Assembly: GCF_900116645.1 (NCBI RefSeq) | Contig: NZ_FPBO01000019.1 | Span: 1-64,000 of the forward strand | Direction: 5' to 3' | DNA from: Pseudoduganella namucuonensis | GTDB lineage: Bacteria; Pseudomonadota; Gammaproteobacteria; Burkholderiales; Burkholderiaceae_D | DNA: 64,000 bases | In this document: piece by piece, positions 40,036 to 48,693 of the stretch | Numbering within the stretch: position 1 is the first letter of the stretch | Layout of the letters: each line of letters opens with the position of its first letter | Program-made: the position numbers and the translations under genes | Notes under the pieces: generated by a model | What the model was told of the DNA's origin: nothing | Database searches by the model: none | What the model saw: the letters and a program-made list of their open reading frames with translations, nothing else

Positions 40036-40072
40036 CCGGAGGATGGCTGATCGCCCTCCTCCGGATTTTTTT
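40036..40072 (+). terminator. Intrinsic terminator after GH105
   Basis: Perfect 8-bp stem CCGGAGGA (40036-40043) and TCCTCCGG (40057-40064) with a 13-nt loop, followed by A and seven T residues (40066-40072). It lies 43 bp past the GH105 stop and separates it from the ArsR operon. Confidence 0.88.
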
Positions 40073-40094
40073 GCCTAAATGGTTTTACATCCTG

Positions 40095-40122
40095 TCACGT
40101 GTCAGATATTATTTACACGTGA
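40095..40122. promoter_or_regulatory. Inverted repeat overlapping the ArsR-family start (likely autoregulatory operator)
   Basis: Perfect 8-bp inverted repeat TCACGTGT (40095-40102) and ACACGTGA (40115-40122) with a 12-nt AT-rich spacer. The right arm covers the probable GTG start at 40119. This arrangement fits self-repression by an ArsR-type dimer. Confidence 0.65.
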
Positions 40123-40451
40123 AAACCAAAACACCTTACGTCGATGGAGACCAGCTGCTGGCGGCCTTGTCGGCGCTCGCCAACCCCCATCGTCTGCGCA
40201 TCATCGCCGCGCTGCAGTCGGGCGGACGCAATTACGTCAGCCAGCTGGCGCGCGAGATCGGCATCAGCCGTCCCCTGCTCCACCTGCACCTGCAAAAGCT
40301 GGAGGGCGCGGGCCTGGTCACCAGCCAGCTGGAGCTGTCCGCCGACGGCAAGGCGCTCAACTACTTTGAAGTAAGCGGTTTCACCATCGCGCTCACGCCG
40401 GCGGCCATTGCCGAAGCGGCGAAATCCCTGACCACCAACCCAGAATCGTAG
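40119..40451 (+). CDS. ArsR-type winged-helix regulator
   Basis: 110-aa small regulator with a winged helix (LLAALSALANPHRLRIIAALQSGGRN, then VSQLAREIGISRPLLHLHLQKLEGAGLVTSQLE). No cysteine metal site is visible, so it probably does not sense metals. The start is uncertain: the frame opens at a TTG (40071) inside the terminator T-run, so GTG 40119 is preferred. That start has no ribosome site and may be leaderless. It leads a three-gene operon with a small membrane protein and an esterase. Confidence 0.82.
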   Translation: MKTKTPYVDGDQLLAALSALANPHRLRIIAALQSGGRNYVSQLAREIGISRPLLHLHLQKLEGAGLVTSQLELSADGKALNYFEVSGFTIALTPAAIAEAAKSLTTNPES

Positions 40452-40459
40452 AGGCCACC

Positions 40460-40696
40460 ATGGGCAACAGCAACCTTTTCGCGGCATTTTTCTTCCCGTC
40501 CACCGCAGTCGTCCTGGTCTTCTTTATGAAGTACGCGGCCTCCGTCCTGCAGGCGCGCGGGCGCCTCGCCCAGGATGAAGCCTATCGCGAGCTCGCGGCC
40601 AAGGCCGCGGCCTCCCAAGCCGAAACGGCCGCCGCGCTGGCGGACATCCAGGCGCGGCTTGGCCGGCTCGAGAAAGTACTCAAGGAAGTCGAGTGA
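40460..40696 (+). CDS. Small membrane protein with coiled-coil tail
   Basis: 78-aa protein: one membrane helix (residues 5-27, NLFAAFFFPSTAVVLVFFMKYA), then a charged, alanine-rich helix (about 32-78) with heptad spacing, probably a coiled coil. Starts 8 bp after the ArsR gene and overlaps the following gene start region. Function unknown; it may be a membrane partner or target of that regulator. Confidence 0.7.
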   Translation: MGNSNLFAAFFFPSTAVVLVFFMKYAASVLQARGRLAQDEAYRELAAKAAASQAETAAALADIQARLGRLEKVLKEVE

Positions 40697-40698
40697 CC

Positions 40699-41679
40699 AT
40701 GAGGCGGATGCTGCGGTTCCTGGGTTTCACGTTGCTCGGCCTGGTCGGGCTGGCCGCCCTGTTAGGCGCGCTGCTCGGCTACCTCGTCTATTCGCCGGAG
40801 CCGGAGCTTCCGCAACTGTCCGGCACAGTCGCCAAGGGCGCGATGGAGGCCGGCGGATTGCAGCGGACCTACCGCAGCTATCTGCCGCGCGACCTGCCGA
40901 AAGGCGCGCCGCTGGTGATCGTGATGCACGGTTCGGGCGAGAACAGCGCGTCCAGCCGGATTGAGACGGGCTACGGCTTCGAGCGGCTGGCCGACAAGCA
41001 TGGCTTTGCGGTGGTCTACCCGGATTCGTACACCTTCGACTGGAACGACTGCAGCACGATCGGCGAATTCAGCGCCAATGGGCGCCCGGTCGATGACGTG
41101 GGATTCCTGGGCGCGCTGGTGGACAAGCTGGCGGCCGAAACCGGGATCGATCCTGGCCGCGTGTTCGCGACCGGGATTTCGGCTGGCGGGTCCATGTCGA
41201 TCCGGCTCGCGCTGGAGGCCCCTGCCCGGTATCGCGCGGTGGCGGCGGTGGCGGCGAGCGTGCCCGCGCCGGAAAACTTCAAATGCCAGCCCGCCGGGCC
41301 GGGGCCTTCCGTGATGATCATGAACGGCACCAAGGATCCGCTGGTGCCGTTCAATGGCGGCGAGATCAACCTGCTCGGCATGTTCTACAAGGGCGGCAAT
41401 GTGAAGCCGTCGCCGGAAGCCGGCCAGTATTTCGCGGACTTGAATAAACTGAGCGGCGCGCCGGAAACCGTTAAGACTCCGGGAGCCGACGGCATCAGCG
41501 CGGAGCATACCCGCTGGCGCAATGGCGGCAAGACGGAAGTGGAACTGGTCACCATACACGGAGGCGGACATGGGATTCCGCAGCCTTACCGGCGGCTGCC
41601 TAGATTGCTGGGACCGTCGGCTTCGGAACCGAACGGGCCGGAACTGATTTGGGCATTCTTCCAACGGCAATCGCAGTAA
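40699..41679 (+). CDS. Membrane-anchored esterase of the PHB-depolymerase/feruloyl-esterase family
   Basis: 326-aa alpha/beta hydrolase with an N-terminal anchor helix (LRFLGFTLLGLVGLAALLG). Catalytic triad by family pattern: Ser in GISAGGSMS, Asp in NGTKDPLVPFNGG and His in HGGGHGIPQ; oxyanion region VIVMHGSGENSAS. Such enzymes (Esterase_phd, LpqC, CE1-like) act on polyesters or feruloyl/acetyl esters, so a role in de-esterifying plant polysaccharide is possible given the context. A GTG at 40693 is an alternative start. A degraded copy of its last 20 codons appears at 42308-42365. Confidence 0.8.
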   Translation: MRRMLRFLGFTLLGLVGLAALLGALLGYLVYSPEPELPQLSGTVAKGAMEAGGLQRTYRSYLPRDLPKGAPLVIVMHGSGENSASSRIETGYGFERLADKHGFAVVYPDSYTFDWNDCSTIGEFSANGRPVDDVGFLGALVDKLAAETGIDPGRVFATGISAGGSMSIRLALEAPARYRAVAAVAASVPAPENFKCQPAGPGPSVMIMNGTKDPLVPFNGGEINLLGMFYKGGNVKPSPEAGQYFADLNKLSGAPETVKTPGADGISAEHTRWRNGGKTEVELVTIHGGGHGIPQPYRRLPRLLGPSASEPNGPELIWAFFQRQSQ

Positions 41680-41725
41680 AATACCGCCGCCTGCGTGAAT
41701 GAGGTTCAGTTAAGCGCGTTCTCAT

Positions 41726-41817
41726 GTAGGGCGGAGTAGCTCGAAGAGCTATTCCGCCGGATGCGTGCGGACCTGCCGGCATCCGGCGGAATAACGCTGC
41801 GCGTTACTCCGCCCTAC
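41726..41817. repeat. Compound palindromic repeat (REP doublet), copy A
   Basis: 92 bp with inverted termini GTAGGGCGGAGTA and TTACTCCGCCCTAC. Inside are two minor hairpins and a GGATGC/GCATCC pair, giving a BIME-like doublet. A second copy lies at 45523-45606. It sits between the esterase and the zinc-ribbon gene. Confidence 0.8.
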
Positions 41818-41888
41818 GGGGCCACGACGGACCTTAACTTAACGGTATTGCGCCGCCTGTGGCGACCTTTAATGGAGAGAGCAGAAAA

Positions 41889-42098
41889 ATGTCCACCGAT
41901 TCGAAACCATGCCGTAATTGCGGCAACAGCGAATTTTTCACGAAGGAAGTTAGTGCGGACGGGGCGGCCATGCTGCCCATCGGCGCGCTGCACGGGCCGA
42001 AATACCAAATAGTTGTCTGCGGCAGTTGCGGTCTGACCGAGTGGTTTGTTCCGAGCCGCTTCCTGCCCCTTGTAAGGGAAAAACTTGATCCGCTATGA
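41889..42098 (+). CDS. Small zinc-ribbon protein
   Basis: 69 aa with two CxxC knuckles (CRNC at 8-11 and CGSC at 44-47), a classic zinc-ribbon spacing. ATG follows GGAGAGAG by 9 nt. No further domain; function unknown. It lies between repeat copy A and degraded gene tails, in a patch of mixed origin. Confidence 0.7.
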   Translation: MSTDSKPCRNCGNSEFFTKEVSADGAAMLPIGALHGPKYQIVVCGSCGLTEWFVPSRFLPLVREKLDPL

Positions 42099-42104
42099 GC
42101 GGAT

Positions 42105-42300
42105 CAAAAGACTGGTGCCAGCGCTGCTTCCACTGCAACGTATGGACTTTCGAAGGCGCGGCTTCCGCCGTGCCATCTCCATCCACCTGCTACATGTTTT
42201 GCAGGAACAGATTCAACTCCCCGCTACGCTTCCATAGTTCCATATCAAAGCTGGGCTCTCAAGCTCCCAGGCTCCCGCCGAGTTGTGGCTCAAATCGCGG
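42105..42300 (-). pseudogene. Degraded copy of the 3' end of the BNR_4 gene
   Basis: The minus strand still reads QVDGDGTAEAAPSKVHTLQW, close to the C-terminus QVDGEGTADAQPSKVRVLQW of the intact gene at 44197. DNA similarity extends further, for example TTTTGCAGGAACAGATTCAA at 42198-42217 recurs at 44274-44293, but frameshifts break the frame. Only the tail of the gene is present. Confidence 0.75.
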
Positions 42301-42307
42301 AGACCAT

Positions 42308-42365
42308 CGGCATCGGAACCGAACGGGAACTTATCTGGACCGTTTTAGAACGACACCTGCGCTAA
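42308..42365 (+). pseudogene. Degraded copy of the 3' end of the esterase gene
   Basis: TCGGAACCGAACGGG followed by AACT-AT-TGG and a TAA stop parallels the last codons of the esterase (41620-41679; SASEPNGPELIWAFFQRQSQ versus GIGTERELIWTVLERHLR here). Short and diverged, so the match is suggestive rather than certain. It lies directly beside the BNR_4 tail remnant. The remaining gap to 42522 shows no gene. Confidence 0.5.
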
Positions 42366-42522
42366 CGCCACCACATTATCCAATAGGCAAGAAAATATGC
42401 GCAGAGGCAGCACTATCAGGCATAATTTGTTCCTCTAACAAGCATTGAGGCACATTGGTCCATGCCGTTGGTGGGCACTATTTACGCGCCGGCATCACCC
42501 TGACCTCCCAAAAACCATTCAC

Positions 42523-42924
42523 ATGACCGACAAAAATCCCTACCTCCCCCCGCAAGCGGCGCTGGACGATGCCCCTGAAGCCAACATTTATCCGGATTAT
42601 GGATGGAATGTTGCCCGCGCCCAGAAGGCCCTGCTGGTCGCCGTGATACTGCAGATTGGCGGTGTGGTGACGGATGTGGGGTGGCTGATCTACTTGTGCG
42701 GAGTCGGCCTGTCGTTCTGGGCGGTGTACAACCTCGGTGACGCGCTACAGACACATAAAGATGGATTTTCGACGGGTGGCGGCGGCAAATGGCTTATGCT
42801 GATATGGATTCCGTATGTTGGCGTAATCGCCCTTCTGATCCTGAATGGAAAAGCCACGAGGTTTTTGAAAGACGCCGGGTACACGGTCGGACTTTTTGGC
42901 GCGCGCCGCAAGCTGGGCAAGTAG
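42523..42924 (+). CDS. Hypothetical membrane protein
   Basis: 133 aa. A Pro-rich start (MTDKNPYLPPQAALDDAPE) is followed by about three membrane segments (KALLVAVILQIGGVVTDVGWLIYL, VGLSFWAVYNLG and KWLMLIWIPYVGVIALLIL) and a basic tail. The NPY-PP start is seen in many small DUF-type inner membrane proteins. No strong ribosome site before the ATG. No function assigned. Confidence 0.65.
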   Translation: MTDKNPYLPPQAALDDAPEANIYPDYGWNVARAQKALLVAVILQIGGVVTDVGWLIYLCGVGLSFWAVYNLGDALQTHKDGFSTGGGGKWLMLIWIPYVGVIALLILNGKATRFLKDAGYTVGLFGARRKLGK

Positions 42925-43041
42925 AGCGTTAAAAATCCGCAACGACGACAAGCGGATACCCAGCGGTGTATGCTGCAAAGTCTTATAACGGCCAAAGCAG
43001 ACATTTGAAACAAACCTTTTGGCGCTTGCGCCGTACCTTGG

Positions 43042-44063
43042 ATGAAAATTCTTCGACTCTTGTTCGGTCAAAGGAATGCACCGACTACTTCCGCTGTGGT
43101 AAGTCATGCAGAACACAGACAGCCGCTTGATCAATATGTTGCTGGACGTATTCAAGAAGCAAGATCCGCCACTAATGTTGAAGATTTGCAGGTGTTGGCG
43201 CGTGACTACTCCGGGTACGTTCGTGAAGCAGCAATAGCACGATGCGTCGAACTTTCCTTGCCGGAGCTTTTCGCGCTTGTTGCAGAGCGCTTGAATGATT
43301 GGGTGCCTCAAGTACGTCGCCTGGCGCGGCAGGCCTTGGTGACAATGCTTCCGTTCGTACCTTCATGCCAGGTGCTGTCGGCACTTCCTGCAATCTTATT
43401 GCTGCACAGCTCGGGCAGGGATGAATACTCAAGTTGGCTTAATGAATTTGAAACAGCGTTGATTGCCGCCATTCCAGTTAAAGAGTTCATTACAAATGCT
43501 AAAGGTAAGAACATTAAGACGGCTCGGGCTTGCGTTCACCTGCTCAAAAAGCACAATCTGTTGGAGACAATCGAGCTCTTTAAATTAATTGTAGGACGCA
43601 ATGATGATATCGTACGGAGCGGCGGCCCGCATTAATCGCTGATATCGAAGGCTGCTTGGACGAATTAGAAAGTGCCGATGCTCGCGAAGGAACAAATTTT
43701 TATTTTGCACGATCTAGAATGCGTGATGTTATAATTAATAACGACATCATTTCTTTAAATGAGTTATTCGCGAACAGGAAAAATCTTCCAATTTCAGCAA
43801 AAGTTGCTCTGTTGGGCATGTTATCCTTAAAAGATAAGGACTTTCAATATGATGAACTTCATAGTGAGCTCGTGAAGTCGACGCGGGATCGCAAAAATCC
43901 TCTCGCGAAGATTGAAATAGCACGCATCGATTTTGAGCATTTGATTATAAAACAGCAATTTTCTGAGGCGGCTAAAATATTAAATGTTCATAGGGAGAAT
44001 TTCACTGAAGTTTGCTGCGAACAACTTGCCAGGCAACTGCCTTCAAAATATTTGAAGGCATGA
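43042..44063 (+). pseudogene. HEAT-like repeat protein broken by a frameshift
   Basis: Two abutting frames, 43042-43635 (197 aa) and an open frame through to 44063, appear to be one gene of about 341 codons. The first ends IVRSGGPH-stop. The second frame, read from the same spot, gives RPALIADIEGCLDELESADAREG with no start codon of its own, so loss of one base near 43617-43625 explains both. The N-terminal half has helical repeats (DYSGYVREAAIARCVEL, LNDWVPQVRRLARQALV) like HEAT repeats. GC content is well below that of the neighbours. Function unknown. Confidence 0.65.
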
Positions 44064-44196
44064 CTAATGCGATAAATTAGCAGATGGGATCGTGCGGCAT
44101 GCAAGATCTACTTTCATACGGTCCAGAGGCAGGGCCGCCGATTTTCTGACCGCTCACTCAGTGTTCGGTTTGGGGCGGAAGCGAACTGCCGCTTTA

Positions 44197-45504
44197 CTAT
44201 CGTGGCGTCCACTGAAGCACCCGCACCTTGGACGGCTGGGCATCCGCCGTCCCCTCCCCGTCCACCTGCTGCACGTTTTGCAGGAACAGATTCAACTCCC
44301 CCCTGCGCTTCCACAGTTCGGTATCAAAGCTGGGCTCCCACGCGCCCGCCGAATCCTCGGTCAGATCGCGCACGGTCCAGCGCTTGGCCTTGAAGTTCTC
44401 GATGCTGGCCACCGACACGCGGCTCCCCCGCTCCTGGTCGCGGAAGATCAGCAGCGCCGATGGCTTTTCACCCTGGATATCAACCATGATCTGCGGCCGC
44501 GAGATCGGAATCGCCTTGGTGCCCTGGCCGCTCAGCGAGAACGGCGCGGTCCTGAAGTCCAGATTCAGCTGGCTCCACTCGGCGCCATCGCGGTATACCA
44601 CGTGGTACTGCGGCACCGTAGATCCGGCCTCGCGCCAGTAGCTGGCGATGTAGGGATTGCCTTCCCTGTCCGCCGACATGGAGGTCTGGTTGATCAATTC
44701 ACTGTTCTGCGGAATGCGCGCGGCGTATTCCGCGCTGGCCGCGGTGATGGGCAGCGTGTACCGCTCGCCGCTGGACTTCTCCCACGTGCGTCCGCCATCG
44801 CGCGAACGGGCGTAGGCCATGTCGTGGTTGCTCGCCACGTCGGGCGACTCGCGCCACACCCAGGACACGTGCATCGTGCCGGTATGGTCGAGGAAGGCCT
44901 GCCAATAGGCGTTGCGCTGCCCTTCCCCGCTTATCAGGTTGCTGTGCACCCGGCTCCAGGCGCCGGCCGCCACGTCGTATCGGTTGATCACCAGGTTGCC
45001 CTGGCCGGAGGCGCCGTTCCGGTACAGGAACAGCAGGTTGCCGTCCGGGAGCCGGTAGAACTCGGGGTAGGAGACCGATCCTTCATCCAGACCGGTCATC
45101 GGCATCTTGGCCGTTAGTTCAAGCGCGCCCGGGCTCACGCCGCGCGCGTAGCGCAGGGTGTGGTTGTGGTGGTCCCAGGACATGTGCAGGTAGCCCGCGC
45201 CGTCGACCATGATGCTGATGCTGTTGTGGGCGTCGCGGGCGTTACCCTGGTATGGCGTGCGTTTCAGTTCCCACTGGTCCGTGCCCAGCTTGCGCTTGCC
45301 CAGCACCACGTGGGCGTCCTTGTCGTAGAAGGCGATGTACTGGGTGTCGCCGTGGCTCGCCAGGGAGTTCTTGCGGAAGACCACGGCGTTGACGGAGTTT
45401 CTGGCCCAGCCGTCGGCGACGTCGATGATGCGGACCGGGGGGCTGGCGCAGCCGGCGAGCAGGCCGGCCAACACGGCAGCCTGCAGTACATACTTTAGTT
45501 TCAT
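44197..45504 (-). CDS. BNR_4 beta-propeller lipoprotein, polysaccharide lyase-like
   Basis: 435-aa lipoprotein (lipobox LAGC, Cys19) with one seven-bladed BNR_4-type propeller. Telling segments: DAHNSISIMVDGAGYLHMSWDHHNHTLRYARG, SYPEFYRLPDGNLLFLYRNG, and QRNAYWQAFLDHTGTMHVSWVWRE. This fold includes ulvan lyases (PL24/25) and rhamnose-glucuronate lyases (PL42), where a histidine and tyrosine act in elimination; the WDHHNH motif would supply the histidine. It is downstream of the TonB receptor on the same strand with only repeat copy B between, so they are probably cotranscribed. A lyase cutting next to glucuronate would feed GH105. Confidence 0.75.
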   Translation of the reverse strand: MKLKYVLQAAVLAGLLAGCASPPVRIIDVADGWARNSVNAVVFRKNSLASHGDTQYIAFYDKDAHVVLGKRKLGTDQWELKRTPYQGNARDAHNSISIMVDGAGYLHMSWDHHNHTLRYARGVSPGALELTAKMPMTGLDEGSVSYPEFYRLPDGNLLFLYRNGASGQGNLVINRYDVAAGAWSRVHSNLISGEGQRNAYWQAFLDHTGTMHVSWVWRESPDVASNHDMAYARSRDGGRTWEKSSGERYTLPITAASAEYAARIPQNSELINQTSMSADREGNPYIASYWREAGSTVPQYHVVYRDGAEWSQLNLDFRTAPFSLSGQGTKAIPISRPQIMVDIQGEKPSALLIFRDQERGSRVSVASIENFKAKRWTVRDLTEDSAGAWEPSFDTELWKRRGELNLFLQNVQQVDGEGTADAQPSKVRVLQWTPR

Positions 45505-45522
45505 TGTTCAGTTCTCGTTCTA

Positions 45523-45606
45523 TAGGGCGGAGTAGCGCGGAAGCGCGTAGTCCGCCGGATGCGTGCGGGCCGGCACACATCCGGCGGGCCTAAAGCCCCG
45601 CCCTAC
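45523..45606. repeat. Compound palindromic repeat (REP doublet), copy B
   Basis: 84 bp beginning TAGGGCGGAGTAG and ending CCCCGCCCTAC, with GTCCGCCGGATGCGTGCGG in the middle, clearly related to copy A at 41726. It fills the gap between the TonB receptor stop and the propeller gene start, where it may modulate their relative expression. Confidence 0.8.
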
Positions 45607-45618
45607 GCAGACCTGGCG

Positions 45619-48462
45619 TTACAGCTTGCCGCGAATGCCGATCTTGATGGTGCGGCCATCATACTTCGCGTAGTCCATGCGCGTCTTCTTGCCGCTGCCG
45701 TACTGGCCGGTGGCGTCCTCGAAGTAGTCGTAGGCCAGCGTGTTGGACAGGTTCAGCGCGTCCAGGCGCAGTTCCAGCGATTCGCTCAACTTGTAGCTGA
45801 TGTTGGCGTCCAGGTAGCCGCGCGCGGCGCGCCAGCGGATCATGTCGTCGCCCAGGTTGCGCGGGTTGTCGCCATGCAGCGAGCGGCCCTTGTAGTTGTA
45901 GGACATGCGCATCGCCAGTGGACCACGCTCGTAGTACGCGGTGGTGCTGTAGGCGTACTTGGGCACGGAGTTGACTTCCACTTCCTTGCCCGCGTTGGTG
46001 ATCCACTTGAAGCTGTTGAACGGGTCGATGTGCGTGTAGCTGGCCAGCGCGCCGAAGCCCTTGAACGGCTCGGGCAGGAAGGTGAACGCCTGCTGGTAGG
46101 CCAGTTCGAAGCCTTTGAGCGTCTGGTTGCCGGCGTTGCTGAAGCTGCGCAGCGTCATCGGCAGGTTCGGGTCCACGCGGCCGGAGGCGTCCTGGAAGAT
46201 GGCGCCCAGCGCGGTGTCCGGCAGGCCCAGCGAACCGAAGGTCACGTTGGTGGTGCTGGATACCGTGGCGTCGGTCAGCTCCTTGCGGAACACGGCGGCC
46301 GACACCAGGCTGCCAGGCTGGAAGTACCATTCCAGGCTGGTGTCCAGGTTCTTGGACTGCTGCGGGCGCAGGTTCGGATTGCCGGCCGTGGCAGTGTTAT
46401 CGAACTGGTTGGGGATGACGGTCTGCGCGGCGATGATGGACAGCGATGCGCGGCTGATGGTCTTGCCCCACGAGGCGCGCCACATCAGGTTGTCCGTCAG
46501 GTCCAGCGCGGCGCTGAAGGCGGGCAGCACATTGCTGTAGGAGCCCTTCTCCTGGTTGGGCTGGTAGGCCAGCCCCGCGCCCTTCTGCTTGAAGTTGTCG
46601 ATCAGCGTCTCGGTGCGCGAGTAGCGCACGCCGGCGTTGAAGCGCAGTTCGCGGTCCAGCACCTGGCCCTTGAAGTCGGACTGCACGAAGCCGGTGGTGA
46701 CCTTTTCGCCGGCGGTGAAGCTCTGCGCGGGCGTGAAGGTGGCTTCGGAGTTCAACGCCAGCGGGTCGAAGGTGGAGTAGGTGTAGTCGCGCGTGAAGGT
46801 GCCCCAGGCCTTGGGCCAGCCGGCGCCCATGTCCAGGTTCCCGATCGGCAGGTTGGACGTCATGCCGCTGCGCAGGCCGGCGGTGCCGAGCGAGTTCAGT
46901 TTGGCGGTGGCGGCGGAGGTGCCGTTGCGCTTGTTGATGCCCTTGGTGGTGTCGACGTACACCAGGCCGGCCTTCAGGTGGCCGGTCCAGTCGCCCGGCA
47001 GGTTGTAGTCCCAGTCGGCGACCACGCGTCCCTGCTTGGCCTTGTCGGTCTCGCGGGTCCAGCCGGTGCCGATGCCGAAGCCCTGGAAGTTGTTCGGGTC
47101 CGTGTAGCTGGTGGGCGAGGACATCGACGGGTACACGTGGTCGTCGCCGTAGTCGATGGTGGAGTCGACGCCGAAGATCTGGCCGGACAGCGTGTCCTGG
47201 TAGCTCAGGGCCTTGCTGCTGTTGGAGCTCAGTTGCGCGGTCAGCGCCAGCTTGTCGTTCACCGTCCAGCGGCCGTTCAGGGCCGTGTAGCCGAATTTGG
47301 TTTCGTCTTCGCTGTAGGTGACGCCGCTGCTGTACGAGGTGTTGCCGAAGGTGCCGGTCAGCAGGTTCGATTCGGGATCGACGCGCACGTTGATCGGCAC
47401 GAAGCCGTTGTTGCCGGTCTGGCCCGCCGGGGCGTTGCGGTTGGTGGTCTTGCTGTTGCGGACCAGCAGGCCGAAATACATCTCGTCGCGGGTGTTGGTC
47501 AGTTTCGAATACAAGGTGTCCAGGCTCAGATTCAGGCCACCGCTCTTGTACTGCAGCGAGGACACCATGCCGTCACGGGTGCGCTCGTTGGCCGAGCCGT
47601 AGAAGCGGTAGATGCGCGGCAGCAGCGCGTTGTCCACCGCGCTGCGGGTGTTGGAGCCCAGGTTGGCGCGCGGGTGGTCGTAGTCCAGCGTGACGGCGAA
47701 GTTGCCCTTCACCGGATTCTGGCTGCCGCGCGCGGAGCTGTTGTAGCCGCCCGTGGCCTCGAAGCCGGAGCGGTTGTTCACGCTGGACGAATGCGACACG
47801 CCCGCCAGGAAGCCCCACTCGCCCCAGGTGTTGGAGAACAGCGCGAAGCCCATCGGGTCGGCCTTCTTCGACATGGTGTTGTAGGACTCGACCAGCGAAT
47901 AACGGATGGTGCGCTTGGGATTGTCGAAGGGGCGCGGCGTCTGCAGGTCCACCACGCCGCCCATGCCGCCTTCGCTCAGTTCGGCCAGCGGCGATTTGTA
48001 GAAGTCCACGCGGCCGAACAGTTCGGACGCGAACACGTCGTAGTTGAAGCCGCGCGCCGCGCTGCCGATGGTGCCGGTGGAGGTGGCGTTGACCGGCGCG
48101 CCGTTCAGCGTGGTGACCGAGTATTCGGTGGGCAGGCCGCGGATGGAGATGCGCTGGCCCTCGCCGGAGCTCTCGTCGCGGTTGAGGATCACGCCCGGCA
48201 CGCGCTGCAGCGATTCGGCCACGTTCGCCTCGGGGAATTTGCCGATGTCCTCCGCGACGATGGAGTCGCGCACGCCGATGGCCTGCTGCTTCAGGTTCAG
48301 CGCCTTCTGCAGGCTGGAACGGAAGCCGGTCACCACGACGGTGTTGACGGGCGCCTCGCTCGCGGGGGCCTCGCTCGCCACGGCCTCGCTTTGCGCCAGC
48401 GCGTTCCCGTACGCGGCCGATAAGGCCAGCGGTACCAGCGTGGCCAGAATCTTCTTCCTCAT
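45619..48462 (-). CDS. TonB-dependent outer-membrane receptor (Xanthomonas/Caulobacter type)
   Basis: 947-aa receptor importing oligosaccharide across the outer membrane with TonB energy. Signal peptide 1-23 ending ALAQ. TonB-box-like VNTVVVTGFRSSLQ, plug domain about 45-170 (AEDIGKFPEANVAESLQRVPGV, GQRISIRGLPTEYSVTTLNGAPV), then a beta-barrel ending in KIGIRGKL. The plug style matches the carbohydrate-associated TonB-Xanth-Caul group. Its promoter carries a LacI-type site shared with the glycosidase genes, placing it in one regulon with them. Confidence 0.93.
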   Translation of the reverse strand: MRKKILATLVPLALSAAYGNALAQSEAVASEAPASEAPVNTVVVTGFRSSLQKALNLKQQAIGVRDSIVAEDIGKFPEANVAESLQRVPGVILNRDESSGEGQRISIRGLPTEYSVTTLNGAPVNATSTGTIGSAARGFNYDVFASELFGRVDFYKSPLAELSEGGMGGVVDLQTPRPFDNPKRTIRYSLVESYNTMSKKADPMGFALFSNTWGEWGFLAGVSHSSSVNNRSGFEATGGYNSSARGSQNPVKGNFAVTLDYDHPRANLGSNTRSAVDNALLPRIYRFYGSANERTRDGMVSSLQYKSGGLNLSLDTLYSKLTNTRDEMYFGLLVRNSKTTNRNAPAGQTGNNGFVPINVRVDPESNLLTGTFGNTSYSSGVTYSEDETKFGYTALNGRWTVNDKLALTAQLSSNSSKALSYQDTLSGQIFGVDSTIDYGDDHVYPSMSSPTSYTDPNNFQGFGIGTGWTRETDKAKQGRVVADWDYNLPGDWTGHLKAGLVYVDTTKGINKRNGTSAATAKLNSLGTAGLRSGMTSNLPIGNLDMGAGWPKAWGTFTRDYTYSTFDPLALNSEATFTPAQSFTAGEKVTTGFVQSDFKGQVLDRELRFNAGVRYSRTETLIDNFKQKGAGLAYQPNQEKGSYSNVLPAFSAALDLTDNLMWRASWGKTISRASLSIIAAQTVIPNQFDNTATAGNPNLRPQQSKNLDTSLEWYFQPGSLVSAAVFRKELTDATVSSTTNVTFGSLGLPDTALGAIFQDASGRVDPNLPMTLRSFSNAGNQTLKGFELAYQQAFTFLPEPFKGFGALASYTHIDPFNSFKWITNAGKEVEVNSVPKYAYSTTAYYERGPLAMRMSYNYKGRSLHGDNPRNLGDDMIRWRAARGYLDANISYKLSESLELRLDALNLSNTLAYDYFEDATGQYGSGKKTRMDYAKYDGRTIKIGIRGKL

Positions 48463-48526
48463 TTGTCTCTCCTTTGTAGTTTTGATAGTTGACGCTTAGC
48501 TTACGTTTACCAGCCTATCAATTTTT

Positions 48527-48559
48527 GTTTCAACGTTACCATACTAAAATCGTATAACA
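48527..48559 (-). promoter_or_regulatory. Promoter/operator block before the TonB receptor gene
   Basis: On the minus strand, 48559-48533 matches the GH105 promoter block at 26 of 27 positions. The site TATGGTAACGTTGAAACA lies in its downstream half. It starts about 70 bp before the receptor ATG. TGTTATACGAT may be the -10 region, placing the operator near the transcript start, as expected for repression. Confidence 0.65.
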
Positions 48560-48693
48560 GACGCGCAAATGGTTATAGCTACTGGCATTGATTACCACAA
48601 CCATATGATTTAAAAGAAAATAATCAACTTTATGAGCAAATTCACCTTAGCCCTTGACTGGCTAAAAACAGGATTTTATTTCATTTTAAGCAA

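Noticed and set aside
40071-40118. TTG start for the ArsR-type gene
   Set aside because: It lies inside the T-run of the upstream terminator and the added residues lack any ribosome site.
45559-48423. 954-codon plus-strand open frame opposite the TonB receptor
   Set aside because: Shadow of the receptor gene; Val/Ala/Gly/Arg-rich with no domain.
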